Shown: one piece after another, positions 6,377 through 7,946 of the stretch
Position numbering within the stretch: position 1 is the first letter of the stretch
Layout of the letters: the number at the start of each line of letters is the position of its first letter
Source: Aquificaceae bacterium
GTDB taxonomy: Bacteria; Aquificota; Aquificia; Aquificales; Aquificaceae
NCBI GenBank assembly: GCA_025057715.1
Contig: JANWVD010000030.1
Span: 1-7,946 of the forward strand
Direction: 5' to 3'
DNA: 7,946 bases
The notes under the pieces: generated by a model
What the model saw: the letters and a program-made list of their open reading frames with translations, nothing else
Database searches by the model: none
What the model was told of the DNA's origin: nothing
Program-made: the position numbers and the translations under genes

Positions 6377-7672
6377 ATGCTTTCTGTGAGGGTCGTTGAT
6401 TTAAGAGACGGAAGTTGGCAAGAAAGCGAGGCTTTAATATACCTTCAAAAGCGTGCTCAGCTTCAGTTTGATGCCTACGAAGGCATTGTCAAGGAAATCA
6501 TAAATTTGGTTTCTCAAAGGGGCGATGAGGCGCTTTACGAGCTGAGTTTAAAGTATGACGGGGTTGATTTAAAAAAGCTTGGGATTGAAGTTCCCAAGGA
6601 GGAATTAAAGAGGGCCTATGAGGAACTCCCAAGCGAGGTTAAATCCGCCTTAGAGCTCGCTGCTAAGCGGGTAAGAGCGTTTCACGAGCTTGAGCTTGAA
6701 AGAGGATTTTTCCATCAAGATGGCGGGGTTTTATGCGGTCTTAAGGTTTTGCCTCTTGAAAAAGTAGGCGTTTATATCCCGGGTGGCAAGAATCCATATC
6801 CATCGAGCGTAATTATGAATGTCTTGCCTGCAAGGGTTGCCGGGGTTAAGGAGATAGTTCTTTGTTGTCCAAAGGTTCACAAAAGCGTCCTTGCCGCTGC
6901 TTATATAGTGGGCGTTGATAGAGTTTTCCGCATAGGCGGCGCGCAAGCAATATCTGCCATGGCTTTTGGCACAAAGAGCGTCCCAAAGGTTGACAAGATA
7001 GTTGGTCCTGGGAATGTTTTTGTGAGCTTAGCAAAGCGCTTGCTTTTTGGCTTTGTTGATATAGATATGGTTGCCGGCCCTTCTGAGATTTTAATAATTG
7101 CCGACGAGAGCGCTAACGCCCTTTGGTGCGCCTGGGACTTGCTTTCTCAAGCAGAGCATGATGTGTTTTCTGCTTCTATTTTGATAACCCCCTCGGAGGA
7201 TTTTGCGAAGGAAGTCATTGGGCACGTAAGCTCTTTATATAAACAACTCCCAAGGCATGAAGTGCTTGAAAAATCGATTGAAAATTGGTGCTATGCGTTT
7301 ATTGTAAAGGATTTAATGCACGCTTGCGAGGTTGCTAACTTTATCGCCCCTGAACATCTTCAGATAGCAACAGAGAGACCTCTTGAGGTTTTTGAAAACA
7401 TCAAGAGCGCTGGGGCGGTCTTTCTTGGGCATTACAGCGCAGAGACCTTGGGGGATTACTTGCTTGGTCCTAGTCACACCTTGCCCACCGGCGGCTCTGC
7501 GAGGTTTTTCTCGGCGCTCGGGGTTTATGACTTTTTAAAGAGAATTACTTTTATGCAGGTAAGTCAGACGGGCTTTAAAGCGCTCTGTGAGCCTGCTATG
7601 GTTCTTGCAAACTTAGAGGGCTTGGAAGCTCACAGAATGGCGATAGAGGTAAGATGCAAAGTTTGGCAATAA
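6377..7672 (+). CDS. hisD: histidinol dehydrogenase HisD
   Basis: Catalyses the last two oxidations of histidine biosynthesis, L-histidinol to L-histidine, using NAD+ and zinc. The 431 residues are normal length. Zinc ligands expected from the E. coli enzyme are visible as Q258, H261, D360 and H419, and the catalytic pair E326-H327 lies in IAPEHLQI; D360, E326, H327 and H419 even keep E. coli numbering. Other family blocks are VYIPGGKNPYPSSV (132-145), GGAQAISAMAFGT (187-199), VGPGNVFV (209-216) and GPSHTLPTGGSARF (364-377). All catalytic elements are intact. The ATG at 6377 lacks a Shine-Dalgarno sequence; GTG 6386 is a possible internal start. No other his gene is present, consistent with a scattered pathway. 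The 3' end overlaps a small membrane-protein gene by 19 nt. Confidence 0.97.
   Translation: MLSVRVVDLRDGSWQESEALIYLQKRAQLQFDAYEGIVKEIINLVSQRGDEALYELSLKYDGVDLKKLGIEVPKEELKRAYEELPSEVKSALELAAKRVRAFHELELERGFFHQDGGVLCGLKVLPLEKVGVYIPGGKNPYPSSVIMNVLPARVAGVKEIVLCCPKVHKSVLAAAYIVGVDRVFRIGGAQAISAMAFGTKSVPKVDKIVGPGNVFVSLAKRLLFGFVDIDMVAGPSEILIIADESANALWCAWDLLSQAEHDVFSASILITPSEDFAKEVIGHVSSLYKQLPRHEVLEKSIENWCYAFIVKDLMHACEVANFIAPEHLQIATERPLEVFENIKSAGAVFLGHYSAETLGDYLLGPSHTLPTGGSARFFSALGVYDFLKRITFMQVSQTGFKALCEPAMVLANLEGLEAHRMAIEVRCKVWQ
7645..7649 (+). promoter_or_regulatory. ribosome binding site of DUF4149-like gene inside hisD
   Basis: AGAGG followed by T and AAG before ATG 7654, in the last codons of hisD. 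The 4-nt spacer is shorter than optimal, but together with the convincing hydrophobic frame downstream it supports this start. Confidence 0.5.
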
Positions 7673-7946
7673 TAAGCCTCGCTTTATATGTGGGCTCTTT
7701 GTTTATGATTGTTTTCTTTGTCTCGCCCGTGCTTTTAAGGTCTGAGGGGGTTAAAAATCTGCCAGGCAGGCTCTATGGAAGGGTGCTTTGGAGGTTTTAT
7801 CCCGTTGCGATTTTTCTTCTGTTGGTTTATCTTATTTTCGGATATGAGAAGGTTTTTGCCTTGTTTTGTTTGCTTATGCTCCTATCATCAGTCGGACTAT
7901 CTTTCTACCTTAGGCGTTTTAAGAGGTCAATTGGAAACATTGACGA
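7654..7946 (+). CDS. small membrane protein, DUF4149-like (3' end outside window)
   Basis: An open frame that runs off the right edge; 97 residues are visible. It starts at ATG 7654 inside hisD, with AGAGG at 7645-7649 and a short 4-nt spacer. Residues 3-27 form a hydrophobic helix, followed by a loop with NLPGRLYGRVLWRFYP (35-50). Two more hydrophobic stretches lie at about 50-63 and 67-85, ending in a basic patch (RRFKRS, 87-92) that probably faces the cytoplasm. The helix, then PVLLR, then a GRLYGRVLWRFYP loop resembles DUF4149 proteins, a family of unknown function with about four helices. The assignment is by eye and only moderately sure. Overlap with hisD implies co-transcription and coupled translation, but no functional tie to histidine synthesis is evident. 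Confidence 0.7.
   Translation, partial: MQSLAIISLALYVGSLFMIVFFVSPVLLRSEGVKNLPGRLYGRVLWRFYPVAIFLLLVYLIFGYEKVFALFCLLMLLSSVGLSFYLRRFKRSIGNID

Noticed and set aside
6731..7034. Two short minus-strand open frames opposite hisD
   Set aside because: Both sit antisense to the most conserved part of HisD, overlap each other in different frames and have no coding character.

Overview
The window is a tightly packed stretch of bacterial chromosome, nearly all coding, with moderate G+C (mid-40s % by eye, not computed). It carries nine genes: two run off the window ends and seven are complete. There are no mobile elements, CRISPR arrays, rRNA or tRNA genes, and no stretch above 300 bases lacks a gene. The largest gap between genes is about 17 bp. 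Frequent ATA and AGA/AGG codons, the extreme compaction, the scattering of unrelated biosynthetic genes and an extra GcvH-like lipoyl protein would fit a thermophilic lineage such as Aquificota (Hydrogenobacter/Thermocrinis type). That placement is inference from general character, not from a search.

Layout from left to right: (1) plus strand, the 3' end of mutS2 (KOW-like plus Smr domains), then nadD (NAD biosynthesis) 13 bp later. (2) Minus strand, read from about 4.23 kb down to 1.07 kb, a three-gene unit: a sugar-porter-type MFS transporter, then an SSS-family sodium/solute symporter, then a GcvH-like lipoyl-carrier protein. These are joined by a TAATG stop/start overlap and a 14-nt overlap, and both downstream genes have strong Shine-Dalgarno sequences. 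(3) Plus strand, rimO (methylthiolation of ribosomal protein S12), divergent from the MFS gene with almost no space between the two starts. (4) Minus strand, rfbD (dTDP-rhamnose synthesis), converging on rimO with an 18-nt tail overlap that holds a small terminator hairpin. (5) Plus strand, hisD (last step of histidine biosynthesis), divergent from rfbD across 17 bp, overlapping a truncated small membrane protein (probably DUF4149-like) by 19 nt.

Most genes are ordinary housekeeping genes that happen to be adjacent. The part that deserves attention is the MFS-SSS-lipoyl protein cassette. The lipoyl protein has a non-canonical lipoylation motif (ESGKW rather than ESVKA) and a C-terminal CxxC, and no glycine-cleavage partner is nearby. 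Together these suggest a role other than glycine cleavage, possibly like the lipoate-binding proteins of the sulfur-oxidising sHdr system. A second theme is gene starts. Genes beginning at divergent junctions lack Shine-Dalgarno sequences and have -10-like boxes only a few bases from the start codon, whereas genes internal to transcription units have Shine-Dalgarno sequences. This hints at leaderless or very short-leader transcripts.
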